DNA of 64,000 nt from Sphingomonadaceae bacterium. Its GTDB lineage: Bacteria > Pseudomonadota > Alphaproteobacteria > Sphingomonadales > Sphingomonadaceae. Where the stretch lies: the NCBI GenBank assembly GCA_947477745.1, contig CANJUF010000008.1, positions 25,614 through 89,613 of the forward strand, in the 5' to 3' direction. The notes under the pieces are model-generated. The model ran no database searches. It was not told where the DNA came from and saw nothing but the letters and a program-made list of their open reading frames with translations. Of this stretch, positions 10,013-20,393 are shown in pieces; position 1 is the stretch's first letter; every line of letters starts with the position of its first letter. The translations under genes were made by a program, and so were the position numbers.

Positions 10013-11293
10013 TCAGAAATACTCCCTGAAGGCCCGCCAAACCCTCGCGACGATGCCGGTCTGCCCGAAACGCGACACGCTCTGGCCCTTTGCGCCATAG
10101 GTGCGCACGTCGATGGGGTCGGCGTCGGCATAAAGGATCAGGCCCGCGAGCGTCGAGAAGCCAGGCTTGACGTGAGCGTCGGCGAGACCGGCAAGATGCG
10201 GCGCGCGCCCGATCCGCACCGGCTTGGCGAGTGCGCCTTGCGCGAAATCGGCAAGCCCCACCAATTCAGCGCCTGCCCCGGTGAATACCACCTGCTGCCC
10301 GCGCCTGTCGCCGAAACCGAGCGATTTCAGCGCCTTGTTCACGTCTTCCATGAGCCGTCCAAGCTGCCCGGTGATCACGCCAACCAGTTCGGCGCGCGGT
10401 ATTCGGTTCTTGTCATCGGCATGGCGGGCAAGCGCGCCGCTGCCTTCCTCGCCCGGCGCGTCGATCGGGATCATTTCGCGGTGGTCCGCCGGGCTGGCGA
10501 TGGCGGAACCGTTGACGCATTTCAGCCGCTCGGCCTGGAAGCGGCGAATACCGAAGGCCGAGGCGATCGCGTCGGTTATCGCGCCCGATCCGGTCTGGAT
10601 CGCAGCCAGACCCGTGATCATGCCATCGGCATAGACCGCGACATTGGTGACGTCGGCGCCGAATTCGACCAGGGCAACTCCCAGTTCGCGCTCTTCCTGC
10701 GAAAGACAGGCCAGCCCCGCCGCGACCGGCGAGCCGATCACGCCCTCGACCTCGAGGTACGCGTTCTGGACCGCCTCGGTCAGGTTGCGCAGCGGCGCGC
10801 CGTCGGCCAGCGTCACGTGGACGTCGACCGCGAGCCGCTCGGCGTGAAGGCCGACCGGGTCGGCCACCCCGTGAGCGCCGTCGAGCGTGTACTGCGCGGG
10901 CTGGGCGTGAAGCACCGCGCGACCGTCGGGCTGGATGGTCTCGCGCGCCGAGGCGAGCAACTGGTCGATATCCTCCTGCTCGATCCGCCGGCCGCCGATG
11001 TCGATCTCCACCCGGGAGATGGTGCTGGCGAGGCCCGCTCCCGAACAGCCGATCCACACGCGCGAGACCGAATGGTTCGCCATCCGCTCCGCCCGCTCGA
11101 CCGCGTCGCGCACCGCATTGGTAGCTTCGCGCATGTCGGTGACATAGCCGCGCCGGATGCCCTGGCTGGCGCGGTGAGCCGAGCCGAGCACGATCATTTC
11201 GCCGGTCTCGCCAAGCCCCGCGACGATCGCGGAAATGCGGAACGAGCCAAGGTTAACCGCGCCGAACACGCGGGTGATGCGCGGGGCTGCCAT
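10013..11293 (-). CDS. ftsA: Cell division protein FtsA
   Basis: FtsA is the actin-like membrane tether of FtsZ. The 426-residue protein has the ATPase fold, including GAVNLGSFRISAIV near the N-terminus in place of the usual DIGS phosphate loop, RRGYVTDM, and VEFGADVTNVAVYADG (phosphate 2 region). The C-terminus ends VWRAFREYF, an amphipathic membrane-targeting helix. The start overlaps the ftsQ stop by one base (TGATG). A 157-base gap separates it from ftsZ and may hold an extra ftsZ promoter, although I see no clear one. Confidence 0.96.
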   Translation of the reverse strand: MAAPRITRVFGAVNLGSFRISAIVAGLGETGEMIVLGSAHRASQGIRRGYVTDMREATNAVRDAVERAERMANHSVSRVWIGCSGAGLASTISRVEIDIGGRRIEQEDIDQLLASARETIQPDGRAVLHAQPAQYTLDGAHGVADPVGLHAERLAVDVHVTLADGAPLRNLTEAVQNAYLEVEGVIGSPVAAGLACLSQEERELGVALVEFGADVTNVAVYADGMITGLAAIQTGSGAITDAIASAFGIRRFQAERLKCVNGSAIASPADHREMIPIDAPGEEGSGALARHADDKNRIPRAELVGVITGQLGRLMEDVNKALKSLGFGDRRGQQVVFTGAGAELVGLADFAQGALAKPVRIGRAPHLAGLADAHVKPGFSTLAGLILYADADPIDVRTYGAKGQSVSRFGQTGIVARVWRAFREYF

Positions 11294-12228
11294 CAGTGCG
11301 TCTCCTTCTGCTTGCTCGCGACTGCAGCCGCATTGATGTCTGCCGCCTCGGCGGCGCGGCCCGGCATGCGCAAATAGATGCGGTCACGCGCGCGCATGTC
11401 GAAGGCGAGGATCTTGCCGCCGATCAGCCGGTTGGCGCCGTCGAGCCGCGCGAACGAGACCAGCGCGGCCGCGGCTTCCTTGCCGCCTTCGGGAAGCGCC
11501 AGCACCTGATCGGTCTTGAAAGTTAGGTTCCAGCGGCGGTTGCCGACCCATTCGGCCTCGCTGACCTGGGGGCGCACCGCCGGCGCCGCATCGAGCAGAT
11601 GGGCAAGCTCCTTCATCTGCTTTCCGGCGCCCGGCCCCGAAACGATCAGCCTGCCCTTGGCGCGCTGCGGCGAGACCGGCTCCAGTTCGTGGCCATCGAC
11701 ATCGATCAGCACCAGCCGGTCGGCCTTGCGCAGCACCGCGTGCGGCTGGCGCTCGACGATGTCGATCACCAGGGTATCGGGAAGCTGGCGCGAGACACGC
11801 GCGTCCTTGACCCATGACAGCCCGAGCAGTTGCTCGCGCAGGCCGACCAGATCGACCATCGGCATCGCCCGGTCGCGCTCGGCCAGGGCGCGCTCGTAAA
11901 CCTTGAGCTCGTTGAGGTTCTCCACCCCGCGCACGTCGACGCGGCGCACTTCGAAACCGGCGTCGGCGGCGACGCTGGCGAGCTGTTTAGCAGCCACGAT
12001 CGGCAGGCCTGCCATCGAAGCGGCGATCCACGCCAGCGCGACCGCTCCGCCAAGGATCATCGCCATGAACAGGCGGTGCATCGTCTCCTCGCCGAACGGC
12101 AGCAGCGCCATCGCGGTGTCCACGGCAGAACCCGTCCGCGCCTTGGCCTGCCTCACCTTGCGCGCCTTGCCCTGCGATGCGGCGCTGCGCCGCGCGCTCT
12201 TGCTGTTGCGCTTGATCGTTGTGCTCAT
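11293..12228 (-). CDS. ftsQ: Cell division protein FtsQ
   Basis: The 311-residue bitopic protein of the divisome FtsQLB complex has a basic cytoplasmic N-terminus (Lys/Arg-rich, residues 1-35), one transmembrane segment (about 52-70, LFMAMILGGAVALAWIAASM) and a POTRA domain starting near FEVRRVDVRGVENL. The FtsQ beta domain follows (GLSWVKDARVSRQLPDTLVI). The ATG at 12228 overlaps the ddl stop as ATGA. It is longer than the E. coli protein (276 residues) mainly because of the basic N-terminal tail. Confidence 0.95.
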   Translation of the reverse strand: MSTTIKRNSKSARRSAASQGKARKVRQAKARTGSAVDTAMALLPFGEETMHRLFMAMILGGAVALAWIAASMAGLPIVAAKQLASVAADAGFEVRRVDVRGVENLNELKVYERALAERDRAMPMVDLVGLREQLLGLSWVKDARVSRQLPDTLVIDIVERQPHAVLRKADRLVLIDVDGHELEPVSPQRAKGRLIVSGPGAGKQMKELAHLLDAAPAVRPQVSEAEWVGNRRWNLTFKTDQVLALPEGGKEAAAALVSFARLDGANRLIGGKILAFDMRARDRIYLRMPGRAAEAADINAAAVASKQKETH

Positions 12229-13175
12229 GTGCCCCCCCGAGCCTTCGCGTCCTCCAGAGCCTCGAGAATGATTGCTTCGACGAGGTCGGGATATTCCATG
12301 CCGCAGATCTTGGCCTGTTCGGGCACCAGGCTGAGCGGGGTCATGCCCGGCTGGGTGTTGACCTCGAGCAGGAACAGCCCCTCCAGCCCGCGCTCGTCGT
12401 CCCAGCGGAAGTCGGACCGGCTGGTGCCCCGGCAGCCGAGCAGGCGGTGCGCGCGCAGAGCCAGGTCCTTGCAGGCCTGGGTGATCTCGTCCGGCAGTTC
12501 GGCCGGGCAGACATGTTCGGTCATGCCGTCGGTATATTTCGCGTCGAAATCGTAGAAACCGCTCTTGGGCTTGAGTTCGGTGACCATCAGCGCCTTGTCG
12601 GCCAGAACCGCGCAGGTCAGCTCCTTGCCGCGAATGAACGGCTCGGCCAGCAGGCTGTCGAACTGCTGCCACGGGCCGGTGACGTCGCGCCGGATCGGGT
12701 TGCCGTAATTGCTGGTGTCGGTGACGATGGCGACGCCTACCGAAGAACCTTCGTTGACCGGCTTGAGCACATAAGGCCGCGCCAGCGGATCGCGCTCGTA
12801 AAGGTCGGTGCTGGCGACGATGCGCCCGCCGGGCATGGGAATGCCTTGCGGCACCAGCGCCTGCTTGGTCAGCTCCTTGTCGATGGCGATGACCGAGGTG
12901 GCCATGCCCGAATGGGTGTAGGTGAGGCCCATCAGGTCCATCATGCCCTGCACCGTGCCGTCTTCGCCGGGGCAGCCATGCAGTGCATTGAACACAATGT
13001 CGGGACGCGCTTCGGCAAGCCGCAACGCAACCTCGCGGTCCATGTCGATGCGGGTAACGTGATGGCCCTTGCTTTCGAGCGCCTTGGCGACGCCCTCGCC
13101 GCTCATCAGCGAGACGGGCCGCTCGTTCGACCAGCCGCCCATCAGCACCGCGACATGAAGTTTTCCGAGGCTCAT
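12225..13175 (-). CDS. ddl: D-alanine--D-alanine ligase
   Basis: Ddl joins two D-alanines for the peptidoglycan stem peptide. The 316-residue ATP-grasp enzyme begins [19 protein letters not shown] and carries the N-terminal LHGCPGEDGTVQGMMDLM motif, the KPVNEGSSVGV nucleotide loop and the C-terminal EVNTQPGMT metal-binding segment. The start ATG at 13175 overlaps the murB stop (ATGA). It is the DdlB-type copy inside the dcw cluster. Confidence 0.96.
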   Translation of the reverse strand: MSLGKLHVAVLMGGWSNERPVSLMSGEGVAKALESKGHHVTRIDMDREVALRLAEARPDIVFNALHGCPGEDGTVQGMMDLMGLTYTHSGMATSVIAIDKELTKQALVPQGIPMPGGRIVASTDLYERDPLARPYVLKPVNEGSSVGVAIVTDTSNYGNPIRRDVTGPWQQFDSLLAEPFIRGKELTCAVLADKALMVTELKPKSGFYDFDAKYTDGMTEHVCPAELPDEITQACKDLALRAHRLLGCRGTSRSDFRWDDERGLEGLFLLEVNTQPGMTPLSLVPEQAKICGMEYPDLVEAIILEALEDAKARGGT

Positions 13176-14140
13176 TTGCGCCCTACCCTTTGAATTTCCC
13201 ATTCGAGTTCCACGCCCGAATTGTCCTTTACCCGCCGCCGCACTTCTTCTCCCAGCGCCTCTATGTCGGCGCTGCTGGCCGTGCCGGTGTTGATGAGGAA
13301 ATTGGTGTGCTTCTCGCTCACCTGCGCGGCGCCCAGCGTGAGACCGCGACAGCCCGCGCGGTCCACCAGTTCCCACGCCTTCTCACCCGGCGGGTTCTTG
13401 AAGGTGCTGCCGCCGGTCTTGGTGCGCAGCGGCTGCGACGCCTCCCGGCTCGCGGAAATGCGGTCCATCTCGGCCTGGATGGCATCGGGATCGCCGGGAT
13501 GGCCCTTGAAACGAGCGGCGACGACAATCGCGCCGTCCGGCAGGTTGGAATGGCGATAGGTGTAGTGAAGGTCGGCGACTGGCATGGTCACCAGATCGCC
13601 ACCCCGCAGCACCACGTCGCAATCGACGAGAACGTCCTTGACCTCGCTGCCATAAGCGCCGCCGTTCATCCGCACGAAGCCGCCGACGGTGCCGGGGATC
13701 GAGCGCAGGAATTCGAAGCCGGCAATTGCATGATCGCGTGCCATGCTTGAGACAAGAATACCCGAGGCGCCGCCGCCGCAATCGAGCACGTCGTCGATAC
13801 CAAAGGCACCCTTGGCGACCGTAACCACCCAGGCGAAAGCTTTGCCCAGCCGCACGACCACGCCGGGCACGCCGCCTTCGCGCACGATTAGGTTGCTGCC
13901 CAGCCCCAGCGCCATGACCGGGACCGAAGGATCAAGTTCGCGAAGGAAGGCCTGCAGGTCGGCAATGTCCTTGGGCTCGAACAGCCACTGCGCCGCGCCG
14001 CCTGCCTTGAACCAAACCAACGGGGCCAGCGGTGCGTTGGCCGTGAGTTTGCCCCTGACCCCGCTCATCTCGAGCGACGTCGAGGGATGCTGTTCATGCG
14101 TGTCTCGACTGTGCTCGACACGAGCGGAGGGCTTAATCAC
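13172..14140 (-). CDS. murB: UDP-N-acetylenolpyruvoylglucosamine reductase
   Basis: MurB reduces the enolpyruvyl group to UDP-MurNAc using FAD and NADPH. The 322-residue protein has an FAD-binding domain ([20 protein letters not shown], then [11 protein letters not shown]) and the catalytic segment GGSTFKNP. The start is a GTG at 14140 that overlaps the murC stop as GTGA; no ATG is available upstream of the first conserved motif. Residues 5-27 are encoded by a palindromic repeat (14061-14127) and form an unusual hydrophilic N-terminal tail not expected in MurB. The core looks intact. Confidence 0.94.
   Translation of the reverse strand: MIKPSARVEHSRDTHEQHPSTSLEMSGVRGKLTANAPLAPLVWFKAGGAAQWLFEPKDIADLQAFLRELDPSVPVMALGLGSNLIVREGGVPGVVVRLGKAFAWVVTVAKGAFGIDDVLDCGGGASGILVSSMARDHAIAGFEFLRSIPGTVGGFVRMNGGAYGSEVKDVLVDCDVVLRGGDLVTMPVADLHYTYRHSNLPDGAIVVAARFKGHPGDPDAIQAEMDRISASREASQPLRTKTGGSTFKNPPGEKAWELVDRAGCRGLTLGAAQVSEKHTNFLINTGTASSADIEALGEEVRRRVKDNSGVELEWEIQRVGRK
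14061..14127. repeat. REP-like palindromic element inside the murB 5' end
   Basis: The 67-bp element is bounded by CCGCTC and its complement GAGCGG. It contains two internal hairpins: CTCGA/TCGAG at 14069-14084, and CGTGTC/GACACG at 14099-14104 with 14117-14122. The composition resembles dispersed repeats of sphingomonad genomes. It is read in frame as part of MurB. Confidence 0.75.
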
Positions 14141-15546
14141 GGCGTCCCCCTCGCCTGGATCGCGCCCGCAAGGCCCGCCGCCCATTTGGTGATGTCGCCC
14201 GCACCGAGGCACACTACGAGGTCGCCCGGCTGGATCACCGGCGCGAGCGCCTCGGCCAGTGCCTCCGGCCCGGCGATGGTCTGCGCGGCGCGGTGCCCGC
14301 GCGCTTTCAGCCCTGTCACCAGCGCATCGGCGTCGGTGCCCTCGATCGGGTCCTCTCCGGCGGCATAGACCGGTGCGACATAGACCATGTCGGCATCGTT
14401 GAAGGCGGTCTGGAAGTCGTCCATCAGGTCGCGCAGCCGGGTGTAACGGTGCGGCTGAGCGACAGCGATGACGCGGCCGGTGCCGCCCTCGCGCGCAGCC
14501 GAAAGCACCGCCCTGATCTCGACCGGATGGTGAGCATAGTCGTCGATCACCAGCGCGCCTGCCACTTCGCCGACCTTGGTAAAGCGCCGCTTGACCCCGC
14601 CGAAATGGGCAAAGCCCGAACGGATCACCTCGTCGGGGCATCCCATCTCGACCGAGACGGCGACCGCGGCGAGCGCATTCTGCACATTGTGTCGTCCCGG
14701 CATCGGCAGCTCGATCCCCTCGATCCGCCGCGTGGTGCCGTCGCGTTCGCGGATCACCGCATCGAAGCGGTTGCCACCGGGATGGGGCGTGACATGTTCG
14801 CCGCGCACATCGGCCTGCGCCGAAAAGCCGTAGGTGATCACCCGCCGGTCGCGCACCTGAGAGATCACGTTCTGCACTTCGGGATGATCGAGGCACAGCA
14901 CCGCCGCGCCGTAAAACGGCACGTTCTCGATAAATTCGACGAAGGCCTTTTTCACCCCGTCGAAATCGCCGTAATGATCGAGGTGTTCGGGATCGATATT
15001 GGTGACAACCGCGATGGTGCCGTCGAGGCGCAGGAAGCTGCCGTCGCTCTCGTCGGCTTCGACCACCATCCAGTCGCTCGCGCCGAGCCGCGCGTTCGAG
15101 CCATAGGAATTGATGATGCCGCCGTTGATGACGGTGGGATCGACGCCGCCAGCGTCGAGCAGGCAGGCGATCATCGACGTTGTAGTGGTCTTGCCGTGAG
15201 TGCCCGCCACCGCAACGGTGTTCTTCAGCCGCATCAACTCGGCCAGCATTTCGGCACGGCGCACCACCGGAATACGATGTTCTAGCGCGGCGGCAACCTC
15301 TGGATTGGTGCGGCGGACGGCGGTCGAGGTAACGACCACGGCGACGCCCGCGACATTCTCGGCGGCATGGCCAATCGTCACGGAAATGCCGCGATCGCGC
15401 AGCCCTTCGATGACATAACCCTCGGCGATGTCGGAGCCCTGCACCGTATAGCCCAGGTTGTGCATCACCTCGGCAATGCCCGACATGCCGATCCCGCCAA
15501 TGCCGACGAAATGGATCGTGCCGATGTCGGTGCCGACGCCTTTCAT
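14137..15546 (-). CDS. murC: UDP-N-acetylmuramate--L-alanine ligase
   Basis: MurC adds L-Ala to UDP-MurNAc. The 469-residue Mur ligase has the N-terminal [13 protein letters not shown] dinucleotide-like motif (residues 14-26), the ATP loop GTHGKTTT (115-122), [11 protein letters not shown] in the central domain and the [10 protein letters not shown] segment. The ATG at 15546 overlaps the murG stop (ATGA). The downstream murB start overlaps its stop (GTGA). Confidence 0.97.
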   Translation of the reverse strand: MKGVGTDIGTIHFVGIGGIGMSGIAEVMHNLGYTVQGSDIAEGYVIEGLRDRGISVTIGHAAENVAGVAVVVTSTAVRRTNPEVAAALEHRIPVVRRAEMLAELMRLKNTVAVAGTHGKTTTTSMIACLLDAGGVDPTVINGGIINSYGSNARLGASDWMVVEADESDGSFLRLDGTIAVVTNIDPEHLDHYGDFDGVKKAFVEFIENVPFYGAAVLCLDHPEVQNVISQVRDRRVITYGFSAQADVRGEHVTPHPGGNRFDAVIRERDGTTRRIEGIELPMPGRHNVQNALAAVAVSVEMGCPDEVIRSGFAHFGGVKRRFTKVGEVAGALVIDDYAHHPVEIRAVLSAAREGGTGRVIAVAQPHRYTRLRDLMDDFQTAFNDADMVYVAPVYAAGEDPIEGTDADALVTGLKARGHRAAQTIAGPEALAEALAPVIQPGDLVVCLGAGDITKWAAGLAGAIQARGTP

Positions 15547-16727
15547 CGGGCCGCGTCCTTGGCGAAGGCTTCGCCGCCGATGGCGCGGGCTTCGCCGCCG
15601 CCCATGCGGATCACGTCCATCAGCGGCGATGCGCCGAAGCTTTCGACCAGGTCGGCAAGATCGGACGCCGCATTGGGATAGCCGCAGTTCCATGCCGCGT
15701 GCGCTGCATTACCAAGCGTTTCGGGATGCAGCGCCATGGCCTGGATCTGCTTGGCAAGTTCGGCAGCGGTAAACTTGTCCTGCCGGATCGCACGCGCACC
15801 GCCCGCCGCGACGACGTCGCGGACGTTTGCCGCCTGATGATCGTCGGTGGCAATCGGCAGCGGGACGAGGATCGCCGGGCGGCCCACGGCGGTGAGTTCG
15901 GCAATGGTCGAGGCTCCGGCGCGGCCGATGAACAGGTGCGTGTCGGCCAGACGGCTGGCCATGTCCTCGAAATAGGTGGCGAGCTCGGCTGGAATCTCGT
16001 GGTCGGCATAACGCTTGCGCACTGCATCGATATCCTCGGGGCGGCATTGCTGCGTCACCTGCAGGCGCGAGCGCAAGGCGAGCGGCAACATGGCCAGCCC
16101 GTCGGGCACCACCTCGGAAAGCACCCGCGCGCCCTGGCTGCCGCCGGTGACAAGGATGCGGAACGGTGCCTCGCGGGTGAAGGTGGGGAACGGCTTGTCG
16201 CGCAGTGCCAATACTTCGGCACGCACCGGATTGCCGACCAGATGGACCTTGCCCGCGTGCTTTTCAGGCAGACGCTCGACCCGCGAAAAGGCGGTGGCAA
16301 TCGCATTTACGCGCCGCGCAAGCCTGCGGTTGACCCGGCCCACGACGGCGTTCTGTTCGTGGATGATCGTTGGCAGCCCGGCCTTGGTGGCAGCGAGCAG
16401 CGCGGGAAAGGCAGGATAGCCGCCGAAGCCGACCACCGCGCTTGGCTCGAAGCTCTCGAACAGGCGCAAGGCCATGGCGCGGCCTTCCCAGATCGCGCGC
16501 AGGCCGCCCAGCCAGCTCATCGGGTTGAGGCCCTGCAGCCGTCCGGCGGGCAGCACATGTGCGGTAAGCGTCTCGGGCTTTCCCGGGATCGCCGCGCCGC
16601 GCTCGTCGGTGATCAGCGCGACATGATGCCCGCGCTGCTCAAGCTCGACCGCCAGCGCGAAGGCGGGGATGAGGTGCCCGCCGGTGCCCCCTGCGGCAAG
16701 CACGTAATGGCGGCTGACAGTGCTCAT
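15543..16727 (-). CDS. murG: UDP-GlcNAc:undecaprenyl-PP-MurNAc-pentapeptide GlcNAc transferase
   Basis: MurG converts lipid I to lipid II at the cytoplasmic face of the membrane. The 394-residue GT28 protein carries [10 protein letters not shown] (from residue 13), [26 protein letters not shown] and the donor-sugar segment [17 protein letters not shown]. Its start ATG at 16727 overlaps the ftsW stop. It is slightly longer than the E. coli enzyme (355 residues). Confidence 0.97.
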   Translation of the reverse strand: MSTVSRHYVLAAGGTGGHLIPAFALAVELEQRGHHVALITDERGAAIPGKPETLTAHVLPAGRLQGLNPMSWLGGLRAIWEGRAMALRLFESFEPSAVVGFGGYPAFPALLAATKAGLPTIIHEQNAVVGRVNRRLARRVNAIATAFSRVERLPEKHAGKVHLVGNPVRAEVLALRDKPFPTFTREAPFRILVTGGSQGARVLSEVVPDGLAMLPLALRSRLQVTQQCRPEDIDAVRKRYADHEIPAELATYFEDMASRLADTHLFIGRAGASTIAELTAVGRPAILVPLPIATDDHQAANVRDVVAAGGARAIRQDKFTAAELAKQIQAMALHPETLGNAAHAAWNCGYPNAASDLADLVESFGASPLMDVIRMGGGEARAIGGEAFAKDAAR

Positions 16728-17944
16728 CGCCGGTCTCCTGCGGAAGCGAAGCGATGACCATCGCCCGAAAGGAACGGGTTCCTGCGCGTGATCGCCAGCA
16801 GCAGTCCGACGCACAGGCACTGGGCGATGGTCGACGAGCCGCCGTAGCTGACAAAGGGCAGCGTCATGCCCTTGGAGGGAAACAGCTGGAGATTGACCAA
16901 AACGTTGATGAAGGCCTGTCCGCCAAGCTGGCACAGCAGGCCCGCGCCCGCGAGCACGGTGAACAGGTCTTCCTCGTCGAGCAGGCGGACCAGCCCGCGC
17001 ACCAGGATCGCGAAGAAGATCACCACGATTGCCGCGCATGCCATCAGGCCGAACTCCTCGCCGATCACCGAGAAGATATAGTCGGTATGCGCCTCGGGCA
17101 GAGAGAACTTGCGATTGCCCAGCCAGAAGCCGGTGCCGGTGAACCCTCCGTTGAGCAGCGTGCGCTGCGCGAGATCGACCTGATCGAAAGCGGTGCCGCC
17201 GCCAAGGAAAGCGTCGATGCGGTGGCGCGCGTTGTCATAAAGCAGGTAGGTCGCCGCCACGGCGAAAGCGCCGAACCCGCCGATCAGCGCGACCCGCCTG
17301 AACGAGATGCCCGACAGCAGGATCAGCACGAACCAGGTGCCGCCGAACAGGATGGTCGAGCCGAAATCGGGTTGCAGCATCAGCAGCAAGGCAACCAGGC
17401 CCATCAGAACCACGCTGAGCTCGATTACCGGCATTTCGGGATCGCGCGCGCGCCATGAAAGGATCCAGGCCAGCACGATGGGATAGCCGGCCTTGAGCAG
17501 TTCGGCCGGCTGGATCGAGACACCCAGCTTGATCCACCGCCGCGCGCCGTTCACCTCGGCTCCGACCACCGGCACCAGCAACAGCATGACAATTGCAACC
17601 GCCGCGATCACGATCCCCGCGCGCCGGGCAGTGTTCTTGGCAAGGTGCGAGGCGGTGAACATCACCGCCAGTCCGAGAATTTGCCAGCGCGCGTTGAGCA
17701 GGAAAAAGTGCAGATCGCCGAGGTGATCCTTGGCCGTCGAAAGGCGGCGCGCGCTCGCCGGCGATGCCGCCGCCACGGCTGCCGCGCCGATCGCCATCAG
17801 GATCAGCACCATGAACAGCAGCGGGCGGTCGATCTCGCGCCACCAGATCGCCAGGTCGCTGCGCCGGTTGCGGCGGTAACGCTCGGCGGCCTGACCGGCG
17901 GGAAGCGGCAGATCGGGCGCTGCGGTTCCGCGTGTCGGCATCAT
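16724..17944 (-). CDS. ftsW: Peptidoglycan polymerase FtsW (SEDS family)
   Basis: The 406-residue polytopic inner-membrane glycosyltransferase of the divisome works with FtsI. A hydrophilic N-terminus of about 40 residues precedes roughly ten transmembrane helices. The SEDS signature appears as GFWLGNRKFSLPEAHTDY followed by IFSVIGEEFG, with LPFVSYGGSS near the C-terminus. Two ATGs are adjacent (17944 and 17941); the first overlaps the murD stop as ATGA. Confidence 0.96.
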   Translation of the reverse strand: MMPTRGTAAPDLPLPAGQAAERYRRNRRSDLAIWWREIDRPLLFMVLILMAIGAAAVAAASPASARRLSTAKDHLGDLHFFLLNARWQILGLAVMFTASHLAKNTARRAGIVIAAVAIVMLLLVPVVGAEVNGARRWIKLGVSIQPAELLKAGYPIVLAWILSWRARDPEMPVIELSVVLMGLVALLLMLQPDFGSTILFGGTWFVLILLSGISFRRVALIGGFGAFAVAATYLLYDNARHRIDAFLGGGTAFDQVDLAQRTLLNGGFTGTGFWLGNRKFSLPEAHTDYIFSVIGEEFGLMACAAIVVIFFAILVRGLVRLLDEEDLFTVLAGAGLLCQLGGQAFINVLVNLQLFPSKGMTLPFVSYGGSSTIAQCLCVGLLLAITRRNPFLSGDGHRFASAGDRR

Positions 17945-19296
17945 CCGGCCTCCTCGTCGCTGGTCTGTTCTTCGAGCAGCGCCTCGACGATCTGGCGGAA
18001 CTGATCGCCGCGCGCCTCGAAATCGCGAAACTGGTCGAAGCTCGCGCAGGCGGGCGAAAGCATCACCACGTCGCCGCTGCGCGCCGCCGCCATCGCCTCG
18101 CGCACCGCCTCGGCCATCATCTCGCTGCGATTGACGCTGGTATAGGGCGCGAGGATCTCGGCAAACAGGGGCCCCGCATCGCCGATGGTATAGGCGGCGG
18201 CCACATTGCCGAAAAAGGGCTTGCACTCGTCAAGGTTGTCACCCTTGGGCAGGCCGCCGAGGATCCAGTGGATGCGCGGTTTTGTGCCAGAAGGACCAAG
18301 ACTCGGCGGAAAGGCAGCGAGCGCCGGGGCGGCCGACGCCGGATTGGTCGCCTTGCTGTCGTTGATAAACAGCACCCCGCCTGCCTCGGCAACCCGCTCC
18401 ATGCGGTGCGGCAGGCCGCGAAAGGTGGGAAGCGCGCGCTCCCACTGCGATGCTGTCAGGCCGAGCGACGAGGCAATCGCCACCGACACCGCCGCGTTCT
18501 GGAGGTTGTGCGGTCCCTGGAGCGACGGCCAGCCCGGCTGCAGGTGAGCAAGGTCTGCGCCGTCCGCCACCACGCAGGCCTTGAGATCGCTGCGCTGCAA
18601 CTGGCCATGCGCGATTCCGGCGGTCTCGTCGTCGCCCGTGCCGAACACGGCGACATGGCCGGGGCCGAGCATGTCGAAGAGCCGGGCTTTCGAGGCGGCA
18701 TAGGCTTCGAATGTGCCATAGCGATCGAGGTGATCGGGAGTGATGTTGAGCAGCGCCGCGACATCGCAATCGAGCGACTGGGTCAGGTCGATCTGGTAGC
18801 TCGACAGTTCGAGCACATAGACGCCGCCCGGCCCCAGCGGCTTTTGCGACAGGATCGGCACGCCGATATTGCCGCCCACGCTCACCGGTACGGCGGCGCT
18901 GCGCAGCAGGTGCGCGACTAGCGAGGTTGTGGTCGACTTGCCGTTGGTGCCGGTTATGCCGACCACGCGGTGTGCGGGAAGGTCGGCGCGCGCGCGGGCG
19001 AACAGTTCGATATCGCCGATCACCGGAACGCCTGCCTTCGCCGCTGCTTCGGCGATCGGATGGCTGTTGAGCGGCACGCCGGGAGAGACCACCACCGCCT
19101 CGTAACCGGTGATGTCCGCGCTTACCGGATCGGCCAGTTCGACACGTCCCTCGACAGCTTCGCGCGGCTCGTTGCGGTTGTCCCAGGCCATCACATGGGC
19201 GCCGCTCGCCAGCAGCGATTCCACGGCGGAAAGCCCGGAACGGGCAAGGCCCAGAACCGCATATCGCTTTCCCGCAAAGGCCTGGCTGGTGATCAT
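17941..19296 (-). CDS. murD: UDP-N-acetylmuramoylalanine--D-glutamate ligase
   Basis: MurD adds D-Glu to UDP-MurNAc-L-Ala. The 451-residue protein has a Rossmann-like N-terminal domain (VLGLARSGLSAVE), the ATP loop GTNGKST (116-122), NITPDHLDRYG and FINDSKATNPAS. The reading frame stays open far upstream through mraY and murF, but that part is arginine-rich shadow sequence; the ATG at 19296 gives the family N-terminus. An 11-base gap separates it from mraY. Confidence 0.96.
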   Translation of the reverse strand: MITSQAFAGKRYAVLGLARSGLSAVESLLASGAHVMAWDNRNEPREAVEGRVELADPVSADITGYEAVVVSPGVPLNSHPIAEAAAKAGVPVIGDIELFARARADLPAHRVVGITGTNGKSTTTSLVAHLLRSAAVPVSVGGNIGVPILSQKPLGPGGVYVLELSSYQIDLTQSLDCDVAALLNITPDHLDRYGTFEAYAASKARLFDMLGPGHVAVFGTGDDETAGIAHGQLQRSDLKACVVADGADLAHLQPGWPSLQGPHNLQNAAVSVAIASSLGLTASQWERALPTFRGLPHRMERVAEAGGVLFINDSKATNPASAAPALAAFPPSLGPSGTKPRIHWILGGLPKGDNLDECKPFFGNVAAAYTIGDAGPLFAEILAPYTSVNRSEMMAEAVREAMAAARSGDVVMLSPACASFDQFRDFEARGDQFRQIVEALLEEQTSDEEAG

Positions 19297-19307
19297 CGCC
19301 GCCCGCG

Positions 19308-20378
19308 CTACCTCAATTTCAGCGTGGAGAGGCCGACCACCGCCAGGATGATCGACACGATCCAGAAGCGCACGACGACGGTCGTCTCGGGCCAGCCAAG
19401 CTGCTCGAAATGGTGATGGATCGGGGCCATGCGGAACACCCGCTTGCCGGTGCGCTTGAACACGAAAACCTGGATAATGACCGATGCGGTCTCCACCACG
19501 AACAGCCCGCCGATGACCAGCAGCACGATCTCGTGGTTGGTCGCCACGGCAATCGCGCCCAGCGCGCCGCCCAGCGCCAGGCTGCCGGTATCGCCCATGA
19601 ATACTGCCGCCGGGGGCGCGTTGAACCACAGGAACGCGAGCCCCGCCCCCATGATCGCAGCGCACAGGATGGCAAGCTCGCCAACTTGCGGCACATGCGG
19701 AATGCCGAGATAAGAGGCAAAGTCGACGCGTCCGGCCAGATAGGCGATCAGGGCCAGCGCGCCGGCGGCGACAACCACGGGCATGGTCGCAAGGCCGTCG
19801 AGCCCGTCGGTGAGGTTCACCGCGTTGCCGAAGCCGACAATGAAGGTCGCGGCAAACACATAGTAAAACGGCCCAAGCGGAATCGCCCGGTCGGAAACAA
19901 AGGGCACATAGAGGTTGGTGTTGGCGTGGTTGACGATCACCCAGGTCGCCGCGCCGGCAATGGCGAATTCGAACAGCAGGCGAACCCTGCCCGACAGCCC
20001 CTTGTGGCTGCGCTTGGTGACCTTGTCGAAATCGTCCATGAACCCGATCATGCCGAAACCGATGGTGACGCCCATGCACGCCCAGACGAACGGGCTGGCA
20101 TAGTTCATCCACAGCAGCATCGAGACGAGCAGCGAAGTCAGGATCATCAGCCCGCCCATTGTCGGCGTGCCGCGCTTGGCGAAATGCGATTGGGGGCCAT
20201 CCTCGCGGATCGGCTGACCCTTGCCCTGCCGCACGCGCAGCATCGAGATGAACCGCGGCCCGATGATAAGGCCGATGACGAGTGCAGTCATCAGCGCGGC
20301 GCCGGCGCGGAAGGTCTGATATCGCACAAGGTTGGCTACGCCTTCGAAATCCAGCCACTGGGCGATCAGGTATAGCAT
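19308..20378 (-). CDS. mraY: Phospho-N-acetylmuramoyl-pentapeptide transferase
   Basis: MraY makes lipid I by moving phospho-MurNAc-pentapeptide to undecaprenyl phosphate. The 356-residue protein has about ten transmembrane helices and the family motifs [20 protein letters not shown] with the paired catalytic Asp, [10 protein letters not shown], and the C-terminal APIHHHFE cytoplasmic loop. Length and start fit the family. Confidence 0.97.
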   Translation of the reverse strand: MLYLIAQWLDFEGVANLVRYQTFRAGAALMTALVIGLIIGPRFISMLRVRQGKGQPIREDGPQSHFAKRGTPTMGGLMILTSLLVSMLLWMNYASPFVWACMGVTIGFGMIGFMDDFDKVTKRSHKGLSGRVRLLFEFAIAGAATWVIVNHANTNLYVPFVSDRAIPLGPFYYVFAATFIVGFGNAVNLTDGLDGLATMPVVVAAGALALIAYLAGRVDFASYLGIPHVPQVGELAILCAAIMGAGLAFLWFNAPPAAVFMGDTGSLALGGALGAIAVATNHEIVLLVIGGLFVVETASVIIQVFVFKRTGKRVFRMAPIHHHFEQLGWPETTVVVRFWIVSIILAVVGLSTLKLR

Positions 20379-20393
20379 ACAGCTTCGAAAGCC

